Below, in pieces: positions 16,719 to 24,410 of a stretch of DNA of 43,211 nucleotides. The notes below the pieces were generated by a model. It was not told the DNA's origin and searched no databases. It saw nothing but the letters and a program-made list of their open reading frames with translations. The stretch is from contig JACZWL010000028.1 of assembly GCA_022572185.1 (NCBI GenBank), positions 1 through 43,211 on the forward strand, written 5' to 3'. The translations under genes and the position numbers were made by a program. How positions within the stretch are numbered: the stretch's first letter is position 1; every line of letters starts with the position of its first letter. Source of the stretch: Pseudomonadota bacterium (lineage in GTDB: Bacteria; Pseudomonadota; Gammaproteobacteria; Steroidobacterales; Woeseiaceae).

Positions 16719-17779
16719 GATTTCAAGCGCTCCGTATCGGTCAGGAGATCGGCGATCGAATCGCCAAGCGTGACGCCGTCGCTGAGCGCGTTGATCGCGG
16801 GCAAAGACAATCGCTCTCTGATCTGATCGATCCCGACCGCGTTGTCGGTCGCCGGGCCGGTGATGACGACCGGCGCGATGTCGAATTGCTCCCTGAGAAT
16901 TCGTACGCCGCCCCAGGCAGCAACCGGATCGTTTGCGCAGAGAATGACGGCAGTAAAAGCGTCGCGTATGTCTTCATCTGCGAGTATTGCTTCAACGCCG
17001 TAAGCCCCGAGCAGACCGTCGCCAAGCTCGATTACGATGACATCGGGTTGCAGCTCGGCCAGGCTGCTAAGCAATGCGCGGGTGAGAGCCGGTCCGTTTT
17101 TTGCTGTCGTGGTCACGATGCCGAGATCCGAGAAGATCATCGAGTCAGCAGCGCCCGCGTCCTCCATCGCAAGAATATCCCGGCGCAATGAAACGCCGGT
17201 CGCTTTGCAAGCTGCGACCTTCATGCCACGGTGACGCAGGCGGCTGATGATTGCACAGGCGGCCGCCGTCTTGCCGGAATCCATGCAGGTACCGGCAAGC
17301 GCTATGACCGGTACACCCTGTGTGTCTAGTCGCGCGTTCTTATCGAGCTCTTTGGCACCGACTCGCGCAGGCACGCCGATGCGTTCGCCAAGGTAGGGAA
17401 AGTGCAGAACAGTGCCAAGTACTTCGCAATCGAAGGGCGCACCGACGTCCGGATTTGCGGAATCGCATAGTCCAAGAACACCACCAATATTCAGGATTTG
17501 AATCATGGAACCGACTTCGAGCTCCTGCGGCAAATGGCCCGAGTATCCGAGCAGCGCTTTTCGATGACCGAGCGCGCCGACAACGATATCGCCCTGGTTG
17601 ACGGTGGCCATTCTGCCGCTCGTCAGTTCAAGCTGGTTGTAACGTGTCTTGTTATTCAAGACGCGCACGGCAATGAGCACGCCTTCCTCACAGGGAATAT
17701 CGGCAGACAACCTGAGTTCGTGGCTCAGGTCACTGTGCTGGGCAACGGAGGCGACTTTATCCACGAAAATGCTGCGCAT
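16715..17779 (-). CDS. P-loop protein of unknown function inside the arginine operon (DUF1611-/dethiobiotin-synthetase-like)
   Basis: A 354-residue protein I cannot assign to a known arginine enzyme. Residues 1-150 look like a beta-rich domain. Residues 155-354 form a P-loop domain whose Walker A is GTCMDSGKT (163-171), the GTxxxxGKT spacing of dethiobiotin synthetases and DUF1611 proteins. It is followed by ACKATGVSLRRD and by DVIVIELGDGLLG. It begins 3 bases after argG and overlaps argC by 4, so it is translated with the arginine enzymes. One DUF1611 member, DgcN, has been reported as a D-glutamate N-acetyltransferase. Since this operon lacks a glutamate acetyltransferase, a related role here is an attractive but unproven inference. 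Confidence 0.85.
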   Translation of the reverse strand: MRSIFVDKVASVAQHSDLSHELRLSADIPCEEGVLIAVRVLNNKTRYNQLELTSGRMATVNQGDIVVGALGHRKALLGYSGHLPQELEVGSMIQILNIGGVLGLCDSANPDVGAPFDCEVLGTVLHFPYLGERIGVPARVGAKELDKNARLDTQGVPVIALAGTCMDSGKTAAACAIISRLRHRGMKVAACKATGVSLRRDILAMEDAGAADSMIFSDLGIVTTTAKNGPALTRALLSSLAELQPDVIVIELGDGLLGAYGVEAILADEDIRDAFTAVILCANDPVAAWGGVRILREQFDIAPVVITGPATDNAVGIDQIRERLSLPAINALSDGVTLGDSIADLLTDTERLKS

Positions 17780-17782
17780 TGT

Positions 17783-19003
17783 TCAGGCCTCTCCGGCGGA
17801 TGCGCCGGCCCGGGTCTGCAACAAGCCCGGCAAAGACAGAATACGTGCGTAACCGAGCGCATCCCCGGCGGTCCACTCGCCGGCGGCTTCCCCATACACG
17901 CCTTTGGTGGCGGCAAGCAGAGAGTATGGTGAGGTAACGCCATCGATAAAGAGATTGCCGGGCCGCAATGTGAAGCTGACCTGGCCCGTCACGCGCAGCT
18001 GCGACGAGGAGAGCAAAGCCTCGATGTCCCGGCACGCGGGATCCAGCTGCCTGCCCTCGTGTATGAGATCGCCGTAGACGGACGCGACGGTGTCCTTGAC
18101 ACGGGACTGCTGTGCACTCAAGACGAGTTTTTCAAGTTCACGATGTGCTGTGATCAGCGTAAGCGCTGCCGGCGCCTCAAACGCGACACGGCCCTTGGTA
18201 CCGAGAAGCGTATCGCCGAGATGAATACCCCTGCCGACAGCGTAGGACCCGGCAAGTATTTCGAGCTTCTCGATCAGCGCTACCGGATTCAGATTCTCGC
18301 CGTCCAGTGCCACCGGGATGCCGGCGTCGAAGTCCAGCGTGTGATGCGATGTGGCCTTCGGCTTGTCGAATGCGCCGGCCGACAACACCCAGGCTTGCTC
18401 CGGCAAAGACCGCTCGGAAGTCAGCGTTTCCTGGCCGCCAATCGTTATGCCCCACAATCCGCGGTTGATCGAGTACGCGGATCCCTGCGCGGGCAGCGGC
18501 AGGCCATGATCTTCAAGGTAACGACGCTGTTCCTCGCGGACCCAGTTGTTGTCCCTCACCGGCGCAAGAATTTCGAGGCCCGAGTTCAGTGTCCGCAGCG
18601 TGACCTCGAAGCGCACCTGATCGTTGCCGGCAGCCGTGCAACCATGTGCGACCGTCGCAACTCCCCTTGCGCTGGCAAGCTCGGCGAGGCGCGCAGCCTG
18701 AAGACCGCGCTCCGCGCCGACACATAAGGGATAAAATTGACCCCGACGCACGTTGCCGGCAATGAGATACCGCAAAACCGAATCGAAAAAGTCGTTTTTG
18801 CAATCGAGCAGCACATGTTCGATCGCACCGAGCCTGATTGCGCGATCCTCGAGAGCTGCTGCAGCCACGTCGTCAATACCGCCGGTATCGACCGTGGCCG
18901 TAATAACCTCGCGTCCGTAATTCTCTTTCAGCCACGGGACGCAGAATGACGTGTCCAGACCACCTGAAAAGGCAAGAATAATTGGAGATTTGGCGTCGGT
19001 CAC
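17783..19003 (-). CDS. argG: Argininosuccinate synthase
   Basis: Condenses citrulline with aspartate using ATP. The 406-residue protein starts with the PP-loop LAFSGGLDTS (10-19) and has GCTAAGNDQVRFE, the citrulline/aspartate binding region, in the first third. The start is GTG at 19003 with AAGGA about 9 bases upstream. It is the first enzyme gene after argR, 31 bases downstream. If the transcarbamylase product is acylcitrulline, a deacylase such as ArgE must act before this enzyme; none is in the window. Confidence 0.95.
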   Translation of the reverse strand: MTDAKSPIILAFSGGLDTSFCVPWLKENYGREVITATVDTGGIDDVAAAALEDRAIRLGAIEHVLLDCKNDFFDSVLRYLIAGNVRRGQFYPLCVGAERGLQAARLAELASARGVATVAHGCTAAGNDQVRFEVTLRTLNSGLEILAPVRDNNWVREEQRRYLEDHGLPLPAQGSAYSINRGLWGITIGGQETLTSERSLPEQAWVLSAGAFDKPKATSHHTLDFDAGIPVALDGENLNPVALIEKLEILAGSYAVGRGIHLGDTLLGTKGRVAFEAPAALTLITAHRELEKLVLSAQQSRVKDTVASVYGDLIHEGRQLDPACRDIEALLSSSQLRVTGQVSFTLRPGNLFIDGVTSPYSLLAATKGVYGEAAGEWTAGDALGYARILSLPGLLQTRAGASAGEA

Positions 19004-19034
19004 GGGAAACGTCCTTCAGATGGAGGGCTCGAAA

Positions 19035-19484
19035 TCAGCCGCGGGCGCATGCGCGGTCGATTTTTGCAAGAAGATTTCTTTGAGCGGCGGCATTCTTGGT
19101 CGCGACTAACACCGTGTCATCGCCACCCACGTTGCCAACCATTTCCGGCCAGCCACTCCGGTCCAGTGCCAGTGCGACCCGCTGTGCCGCACCAATGGCA
19201 GTCTTTATGACCAGGAGATTAGGCCCGGCGGTCTCTATCTCCCTGAGAAACCCGGACACCTCCGCCACCTCGTCGCCCTTTCCCGGGCCCGGCAGTTCAT
19301 AGCCTTTTGCTGTCTTGATCGCACCCAGTTCCTTCAGGTCACGGCTGACGCTCGATTGCGTCGCGACAAAACCCTGTGAGGTCAGGGCGTCCACGAGTGA
19401 CTGCTGAGTCCCCGCGGGGCCCAGTTCCAGGATCTGACGGATGGCCTGGCGTCGGTCTGACTGAATTTCCGGGGAATTCGGCAT
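19035..19484 (-). CDS. argR: Arginine repressor ArgR
   Basis: A 149-residue ArgR/AhrC-type regulator. The N-terminal winged helix has the DNA-reading ATQSSVSRDLKELG (41-54), and the C-terminal oligomerisation and arginine-binding domain carries GNVGGDDTVLVA. It would bind arginine as a hexamer and repress the operon it heads. The ATG at 19484 is preferred; a start at 19508 would add 8 residues but would run through the probable operator just upstream. Being the first gene of the operon argues for autoregulation. Confidence 0.94.
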   Translation of the reverse strand: MPNSPEIQSDRRQAIRQILELGPAGTQQSLVDALTSQGFVATQSSVSRDLKELGAIKTAKGYELPGPGKGDEVAEVSGFLREIETAGPNLLVIKTAIGAAQRVALALDRSGWPEMVGNVGGDDTVLVATKNAAAQRNLLAKIDRACARG

Positions 19485-19491
19485 GGTCTGA

Positions 19492-19530
19492 CTCGCATAA
19501 ATATGCACATATAAATATCAGAATGCGCAT
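19492..19530 (-). promoter_or_regulatory. Putative pair of ARG boxes upstream of argR
   Basis: Immediately upstream of the argR start, GCATAAATATGC (19495-19506) is a near-perfect dyad. The 18-base window around it fits the ArgR box pattern (TGxAT, four A/T, ATxCx) at about 14 of 18 positions. A second, weaker match (19513-19530, right half AATGCGCA) follows after 3 bases, the spacing of tandem ARG boxes in E. coli. The assignment is by eye. Confidence 0.45.
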
Positions 19531-19616
19531 ACTCAGTCAAGCACTTGCGGCTGTTAATATGCGCTGCTTCACATGAGCCCGAATATGTCACCAGTATGCT
19601 GCGCTCTCGCTTAGTC

Positions 19617-19697
19617 TTTGATCGCCTGAGGGGTTTTCTGCGCTCGGAAATACACAAGGTTATTCCACTCACTCAGAAAACCCCTCAGGCGATCAAA
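19617..19697. repeat. Perfect 24-base inverted repeat
   Basis: Arms at 19617-19640 and 19674-19697 are exact reverse complements (core GATCGCCTGAGGGGTTTTCT), separated by 33 bases. It lies between the divergent argR and esterase genes, so it is not placed as a terminator for either. The right arm runs directly into the dispersed repeat ending at 19742. Confidence 0.9.
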
Positions 19698-19742
19698 TCC
19701 TTAAGCGATCTTACGCAGCAACTGATGATACATTCGGGCTAA
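19684..19742. repeat. Dispersed repeat (GATCTTACGC family), copy 2
   Basis: AAATCCTTAAG, GATCTTACGCAGCAACTGAT, then CGGGCTAAAG. It matches 42720-42778 nearly throughout and 6410-6456 over its central part. It ends just before the ribosome site of the esterase gene. Confidence 0.7.
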
Positions 19743-19755
19743 AGGGGAAGCGGCT

Positions 19756-20439
19756 GTGGATACAGCGGAAACCGTCGAGGTCGGCGGTGGAGAAAAACCG
19801 GACGGCACTGTTATCTGGCTTCATGGGCTGGGTGCTGATGGACACGATTTCGAGCCGATCGTGGCCGAGCTCGATCTCGACAAACAGGCAGACCTTCGTT
19901 TTGTGTTCCCGCATGCGCCCGTCCGTCCGGTCACGATCAATGGCGGCATTCCGATGCGGGCCTGGTATGACGTCATGAGCCTCGATCGGTCCGGGCCGCA
20001 GGACGAGGCCGGTATTCGTGACAGTGCTGAGACCTTGAAGCGACTGATCGAGCGCGAGCACGATCGGGGAGTCGATTACGACCGCGTCGTACTGGCAGGC
20101 TTTTCGCAGGGCGGCGCCATCGCGATGCATACGGCAATGAGGTTCCCGGAGAAATTGGCCGGCCTGATGGCCTTATCGACCTGGATGCCTCTCGAAGCGA
20201 CAATTGACGGGGAAGTCATGCAGAGTCCGGAGTCTCAGCCGCGCGATCTCCCGGTCTTGATGGCGCACGGCTCATTCGATCCGATGCTGCCGATCGCAGT
20301 CGGCCAACACGCCCGGGACATCATGCAGAAGGCAGGTTTCAATGTCCAATGGCATGAATTCCCGATGGCGCATGCCGTTTGTGCAGAGGAAATCGCTGAA
20401 ATTCGCAGGTGGCTGCTGAGTATTTTTGCAAATTCCTGA
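19756..20439 (+). CDS. Carboxylesterase / acyl-protein-thioesterase-like alpha/beta hydrolase
   Basis: A 227-residue hydrolase of the phospholipase/carboxylesterase family. The oxyanion region is IWLHGLGADGHDF, the nucleophile serine is in GFSQGGAIA, the acidic residue is in HGSFDPMLP and the histidine in MAHAVCAEE, completing the catalytic triad. The length is normal and there is no signal peptide, so it is cytoplasmic. Homologues hydrolyse short-chain esters or thioesters; the natural substrate is unknown. The start is GTG, with AAGGGGAAG just upstream. It is divergent from argR and convergent with the NRDE gene. Confidence 0.9.
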   Translation: MDTAETVEVGGGEKPDGTVIWLHGLGADGHDFEPIVAELDLDKQADLRFVFPHAPVRPVTINGGIPMRAWYDVMSLDRSGPQDEAGIRDSAETLKRLIEREHDRGVDYDRVVLAGFSQGGAIAMHTAMRFPEKLAGLMALSTWMPLEATIDGEVMQSPESQPRDLPVLMAHGSFDPMLPIAVGQHARDIMQKAGFNVQWHEFPMAHAVCAEEIAEIRRWLLSIFANS

Positions 20440-20502
20440 TTGCCATTCCTGGTGCCCGGCACCATTGCCGAATCGCGATGGGCTGAATCACTACGGACAT
20501 GA

Positions 20503-20600
20503 ATTGCCAGCCTTCAGTCTGAGACCGTGGCCCGCAGGGATGCGGGCCCCGAGCCTACATGGACGTACTTGCGGGGTGTCTCAGACTGAAAGCTGGCAAT
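20503..20600. repeat. 98-base cruciform-forming inverted repeat element
   Basis: Outer arms of about 22 bases (core TTCAGTCTGAGA against TCTCAGACTGAA, ends ATTGCCAGC/GCTGGCAAT) match with one mismatch. Inside is a second hairpin, GGCCCGCA / TGCGGGCC with a GGGA loop (20529-20548), followed by CCTACATGGACGTACTT, itself partly palindromic. It lies between the convergent esterase and NRDE genes and may work as a bidirectional terminator or be a mobile-derived repeat. Confidence 0.85.
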
Positions 20601-20689
20601 GCATGTCCTCGATCGTCGTTCCCGGTTTATGGCACAGCAGTGGGTCGTATCCCCTTTTTACCTGAGTCTGGGAAATTTACCGAAACGAA

Positions 20690-21448
20690 TCACTCGAGGA
20701 CGAACCTGAAACGGGAATCGCCCGTCGTGCGCCCGGCAGGATCGAAGCGGCGCTCGCTGAATTCAACCACATTATCATTGCCCCACAGCACGGTCGTCGA
20801 CGAACGCGTGCCGTAATCGGGCGCCATTATGAAAGGGGCGGTCAGCGCCCTGGCGATTTCGAACGGGAGATCGTCCGCGGCAACGTCGTCCACCGCCGCC
20901 GGCGTCCGGTCGGCAAGCAGTCGCAACAGTTCGGTTTCGTTTACAGTGTCATTTTCCATCAGCGATTCAAGACAGGCCTTGGCCCGAATGACTTTTGACC
21001 AGGGTGTATCGAGCGAAGCGTTGCTCAAACCGTAAATGCCGGGAGCGACGTTTGCTTCCAGGTCATCGCGATTGGACAGGTAAGACATGGACTCGCCGTC
21101 AGATACCAGCAAACTGAATCCGGCGTAATCCTTGTTCGAAATTGAGGATGCGAATTCTCCGGGCGATTGAGATCCGGCAACGAAATCAGTGACGAGAGTG
21201 CCGCGGGACTCGAACATGGCCCTGCGGCCCTGTCGTTCGTGAAAATTGGTCACGGTCGCGAAGCGACCCGATTTGCTCATTGCCAGCCAGGTGCCACCCG
21301 CCTGCAGGTCGCGGCCCGCGAGAATCGATTCATTGTCCGGCCACCAGTGTGCATCCTGCGTCGGTCGCTGGTGAGATTCATCCCGGTTGCCTGCGAGGAT
21401 CAGGCGATATTGCGGGTGCGCCTGCCAGGCGAATACGACGAGGCACAT
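20690..21448 (-). CDS. NRDE (TANGO2-like) family protein
   Basis: A 252-residue member of the NRDE family, named for the Asn-Arg-Asp-Glu motif seen here at residues 21-24 directly after an N-terminal MCLVVF start. A conserved GGTWLA follows around residue 52. The Cys2 start suggests an N-terminal-nucleophile-like fold. Human TANGO2 and bacterial HtpA-type members have been linked to haem handling or metabolite repair, but the function is not settled. It is the last gene of a three-gene unit, 2 bases after nudC. Confidence 0.85.
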   Translation of the reverse strand: MCLVVFAWQAHPQYRLILAGNRDESHQRPTQDAHWWPDNESILAGRDLQAGGTWLAMSKSGRFATVTNFHERQGRRAMFESRGTLVTDFVAGSQSPGEFASSISNKDYAGFSLLVSDGESMSYLSNRDDLEANVAPGIYGLSNASLDTPWSKVIRAKACLESLMENDTVNETELLRLLADRTPAAVDDVAADDLPFEIARALTAPFIMAPDYGTRSSTTVLWGNDNVVEFSERRFDPAGRTTGDSRFRFVLE

Positions 21449-21450
21449 CG

Positions 21451-22359
21451 TTATCTTGCCTGTCTGATCTCATCGATGTCAGACAGCAGCCAGTCGTCAA
21501 CGAGCCGGCGCGCGATAGACAAGCGGTAGGGCAACTTCGGAAAGCCCGAGCGCAATTGCTTTCGCGAGAACCACTGCGCATCTTCGAGCTCTCCATCATT
21601 CAACAGAATGTCTTCCGACAAGGCTGTCGCGGTAAAGCCCAGCATCAACGATGAGGGAAACGGCCAGGGCTGTGAGCTGTGATACTGAACATTCTCGACC
21701 AGGATGTTGGCTTCCTCCGCTACCTCACGCAGGACCGCATCTTCGAGGCTCTCGCCGGGCTCTACGAAACCCGCGATCGTGGAATATCGGCCGTCGGGCC
21801 AGCTCGGCTGACGTCCGAGGAGACACCGGTCGCGGGTGCTGACGAGCACGATAATTGCCGGGTCAACCCGAGGAAAAAGCACGGCGTGGCACTCAGGGTC
21901 GACACAGATTCGCGAATTGCCCCCCGATTCGGCCCTCGACGGCGAGCCGCAATGACCACAATATTGCTGCATGCGGTGCCACAGAACCAGCGCACGCGCG
22001 TGGGCGACCAGATTCGCCTCGTCAGCCGGCAACACATTACCCAGGTAACGCAAGTCATGAAACTTGCCGACATCCTGGAACGGCGCCTCAGTCGCACCGT
22101 CTATTCCAAACGCGAAGGCCGGCCTGTCACGAAACTTGCCCAGGAAAATGACTTCCTGTTCCAGCAGCTGTTTACTGACATCATGCCGATCGAGAAGAAT
22201 CGCATGAAAGGGTTCTCCTGACGCCAGGCATTTGTCGCCCCAGACTGCAATGAAACAACTGTTGTTGCTGTTTATGGCCTTGCTGAGCCACTCAGGATCT
22301 TCCCGCCGGTGACCCCAACGATCGACGAATGCGCCACCGAATACGTTTTGACCGCTCAT
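21451..22359 (-). CDS. nudC: NAD+ / NADH diphosphatase NudC
   Basis: A 302-residue Nudix hydrolase that cleaves NAD(H) to NMN(H) and AMP, and decaps NAD-capped RNA in E. coli. A zinc ribbon with two CxxC-type pairs (YCGHCGS ... ICVDPEC) precedes the Nudix domain. The Nudix box GX5EX7REVxEEA starts at GFVEPGES, and the NudC-specific SQPWPFP lies about 20 residues after it. Its ATG overlaps the rraA stop (ATGA). Confidence 0.95.
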   Translation of the reverse strand: MSGQNVFGGAFVDRWGHRREDPEWLSKAINSNNSCFIAVWGDKCLASGEPFHAILLDRHDVSKQLLEQEVIFLGKFRDRPAFAFGIDGATEAPFQDVGKFHDLRYLGNVLPADEANLVAHARALVLWHRMQQYCGHCGSPSRAESGGNSRICVDPECHAVLFPRVDPAIIVLVSTRDRCLLGRQPSWPDGRYSTIAGFVEPGESLEDAVLREVAEEANILVENVQYHSSQPWPFPSSLMLGFTATALSEDILLNDGELEDAQWFSRKQLRSGFPKLPYRLSIARRLVDDWLLSDIDEIRQAR

Positions 22360-22868
22360 TTTGAGGGAGTACTAGCCTCGTTTACGGATTGCGACAGATC
22401 ACGCGCTGACACGACGACACCGTCTTCGTCCGCAAAAATGTAATCGCCGGGCGTGACATCGATTCCTGCAAAAAAAAGATCGACATCTCTTTCTCCAAGG
22501 CCCTGCTTGCGGCTCTTGCGCGGGCAGCTATTCAGCGCTCGCACACCGATGTCCGTAGCATCGACCTCAAGCCGATCGCGAATGCAGCCGTTGATGATCA
22601 CGCCGGACCAGCCGTTCTCGGATGCAAGGCGGGCAATGTTTCCACCCAGAAGCGCACAGCGCTGCGATGCACCACCGTCAACGACCAGCACCTGCCCCTT
22701 ACCGGCCTCCTCCAGCGCCGATCTGACAAGCGAGTTGTCCTCGAAGACCCGCAGCGTGACCGCCTGTCCGCCAAAACTTCGCCGGGAGCCGTAGGTCCGG
22801 AATATGGGCTCGGCCACTTGTATATCGGCAGTGTATTCGTCACAAAGGTCGGCGGTCATTGTCGTCAT
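22356..22868 (-). CDS. rraA: RraA family protein (RNase E activity regulator or HMG/CHA aldolase type)
   Basis: A 170-residue RraA-fold protein. The glycine-rich loop GGNIARLAS, the GVIINGCIRD motif with the Arg-Asp pair, and DVTPGDYIFADEDGVV are characteristic. In E. coli RraA binds and inhibits RNase E; closely related proteins are class II aldolases for 4-hydroxy-4-methyl-2-oxoglutarate. The length and the DLCDEY start favour RraA proper. It heads a unit with nudC and NRDE, both translationally close. Two proteins linked to RNA turnover in one unit may be meaningful. Confidence 0.9.
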   Translation of the reverse strand: MTTMTADLCDEYTADIQVAEPIFRTYGSRRSFGGQAVTLRVFEDNSLVRSALEEAGKGQVLVVDGGASQRCALLGGNIARLASENGWSGVIINGCIRDRLEVDATDIGVRALNSCPRKSRKQGLGERDVDLFFAGIDVTPGDYIFADEDGVVVSARDLSQSVNEASTPSK

Positions 22869-22995
22869 TTATTGTTCCCGGCAATTGTTGGACTGCGCGC
22901 GCAGGCAGGTTGAAGTCTAACGGAAATTCGCGAGTTTCCGATAGTCGGCCCGGACGACGCTCAGCGTGAGCTCTTCTGACTGGAGGCTATTGAAA

Positions 22996-23565
22996 TCAGC
23001 TGTGCCTTTGGTGATGACGGGATATCTCGCAGCTCGGGCACTTTTTCTGATCTAGGGCATAGGCATCCTGAACGTACGAGGTCTGGCAGCCCCTGCACAC
23101 TGCCAGATACAACTCGTCGTTTCGGGATATGTTTTGCAGGAGATTCCAGGCCCACTCGAAACTGAGTTTCGGCATCCGGTGCAGCAGCAGATAAGTCTCG
23201 AAGGCGCGGCACACGCGGTGGCCGTATTCCACGCTCGGTCGCGGCCAGCAGGCATGAACCCGGTTTGCTGCATCGATCCTGAGCAGCAGGCTTGCGCAGA
23301 AAAGCGCGATTAACGTTGTCGCTTCCAGCTGATTGTGTGGATTCTTGACGAAAAGACCGACCTGTTGGGGTGACTTGCCGCGGCGGCGTTTCACAGTGCC
23401 GGACCCCCCATCACGGAAATAAGTCGCATAAAGTTTGCGAATCCTGTCGTCACTAAGCCCAGTGCACACCTTGATGGTGCGGGTCCTGGCCTCGTGTCCG
23501 ATCATTCGGAGCGCGAGTTCGAACTGGCTTCGCTCGGTCGCATATCGGTTATCAGTGAGTCGCAT
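22996..23565 (-). CDS. flhC: FlhC-like transcriptional activator
   Basis: A 189-residue protein that resembles FlhC, the DNA-binding half of the flagellar master regulator. The N-terminal helices include IRKLYATYFRDGG. The C-terminal zinc site has Cys157-x2-Cys160 and Cys176-x2-Cys179, spaced as in E. coli FlhC (two CxxC pairs about 16 residues apart). No flagellar or chemotaxis gene is in the window. The only candidate partner is the divergent gene starting 132 bases away, whose product looks like two FlhD domains. A role outside motility is possible. Confidence 0.85.
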   Translation of the reverse strand: MRLTDNRYATERSQFELALRMIGHEARTRTIKVCTGLSDDRIRKLYATYFRDGGSGTVKRRRGKSPQQVGLFVKNPHNQLEATTLIALFCASLLLRIDAANRVHACWPRPSVEYGHRVCRAFETYLLLHRMPKLSFEWAWNLLQNISRNDELYLAVCRGCQTSYVQDAYALDQKKCPSCEISRHHQRHS

Positions 23566-23697
23566 TTGTTCCTATTTCTGCTAGTTTTTACCCATATACA
23601 GTGGATTAAAAGCTTATACTATCTATACATGGTAAAGCAATCAAAAATAGCGTAAGTCGGGTTTCACCCAAAAAATACGCATGACGGGGAGTTCACT

Positions 23698-24360
23698 ATG
23701 GATTTTCAGGGACCAACGCTGGCCGATTATGAAAACGTCCGATCGCTGAATATCGCTTTTCTCAAACTCTTACAAAATGGAAACGAATGTGCCCGGTACC
23801 TGGAAGGACTGCCGGAGGAGCTTGGTCGGCGTTTACGACGCTTGAGTCATCGGGAGATCGGGCGGCTGGCAGCGACGCCCTTTCTGTTGTTTTCGTTTCG
23901 AGAACGTGACGATGGCTTCTGGCAGAAGGTCTTGGCCGACGACAGAACCCGCGACCTGTTTGCTTTACCCCTGAAAACGACAGATGACGCAGGCCGTCTG
24001 GTATCCGCGGGTCTGGGATTCGTATGGCAGCTTGCCCAGCGAAACCCGTTCGCTGCGCGCCTCCTCTGCGGTGCCAGCACACATTGGTGCGAACAAATCA
24101 CCGAGCGGACCATCTTTCACATACTGGCAGTTGCCGGACACCGCTCCGACCTGCTCGTGTTACGAGCACAGCATGACACTGAAATCTGGCAGAAACTTCT
24201 TGTTGACGGTTTGAGCAACGAGACAGAGACCCGTCATGCAGCGCATATCAGTGCGTTGCAGTCCGTTCTGACCCGGCTACCCGCACCGGCCGCGTGGTCG
24301 GCGGCCGCCTGTGCGTCACGCAATCCGGCGCTCAAAGTGGCGGACGAGCCGCAAAACTAG
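23698..24360 (+). CDS. Tandem FlhD-like protein (two FlhD-type domains in one chain)
   Basis: A 220-residue protein. Residues 15-83 resemble FlhD of E. coli in order and pattern: LNIAFLKLLQ ... LSHREIGRLAATPFLLFSFR. Residues 104-172 appear to be a second copy: GFVWQLAQRNPFAARLLCG ... ILAVAGHRSDLLVLR. Both end in the same phrase, FWQKVLAD (74-81) and IWQKLLVD (163-170). Native FlhD is about 116 residues and dimerises, so this would be a covalent pseudo-dimer. It starts at an ATG with GGGGAG upstream and is divergent from the FlhC homologue. The repeat was recognised by eye, not by alignment software. Confidence 0.75.
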   Translation: MDFQGPTLADYENVRSLNIAFLKLLQNGNECARYLEGLPEELGRRLRRLSHREIGRLAATPFLLFSFRERDDGFWQKVLADDRTRDLFALPLKTTDDAGRLVSAGLGFVWQLAQRNPFAARLLCGASTHWCEQITERTIFHILAVAGHRSDLLVLRAQHDTEIWQKLLVDGLSNETETRHAAHISALQSVLTRLPAPAAWSAAACASRNPALKVADEPQN

Positions 24361-24370
24361 AAAAACATTA

Positions 24371-24410
24371 TTCGACACCGTCATAGCCGCCGCGTATACA
24401 ATACGCGGCG
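24371..24410 (+). promoter_or_regulatory. Promoter of the ABC-transporter operon with a 23-base palindrome over the -10 box
   Basis: A -35 of TTCGAC (24371-24376) and a -10 of TATACA (24395-24400) are 18 bases apart. The perfect dyad at 24388-24410, with 10-base arms CGCCGCGTAT/ATACGCGGCG and loop ACA, covers the -10 and ends 2 bases before the ATG. There is no ribosome site. The predicted start of transcription falls about 6 bases before the ATG, so the message is probably leaderless or nearly so, and the dyad is a likely repressor site. Confidence 0.6.

Noticed and set aside
22362-22381. A match of GAGTACTAGCC to the intergenic repeat at 29240
   Set aside because: It is short and lies within the coding end of rraA; probably chance.
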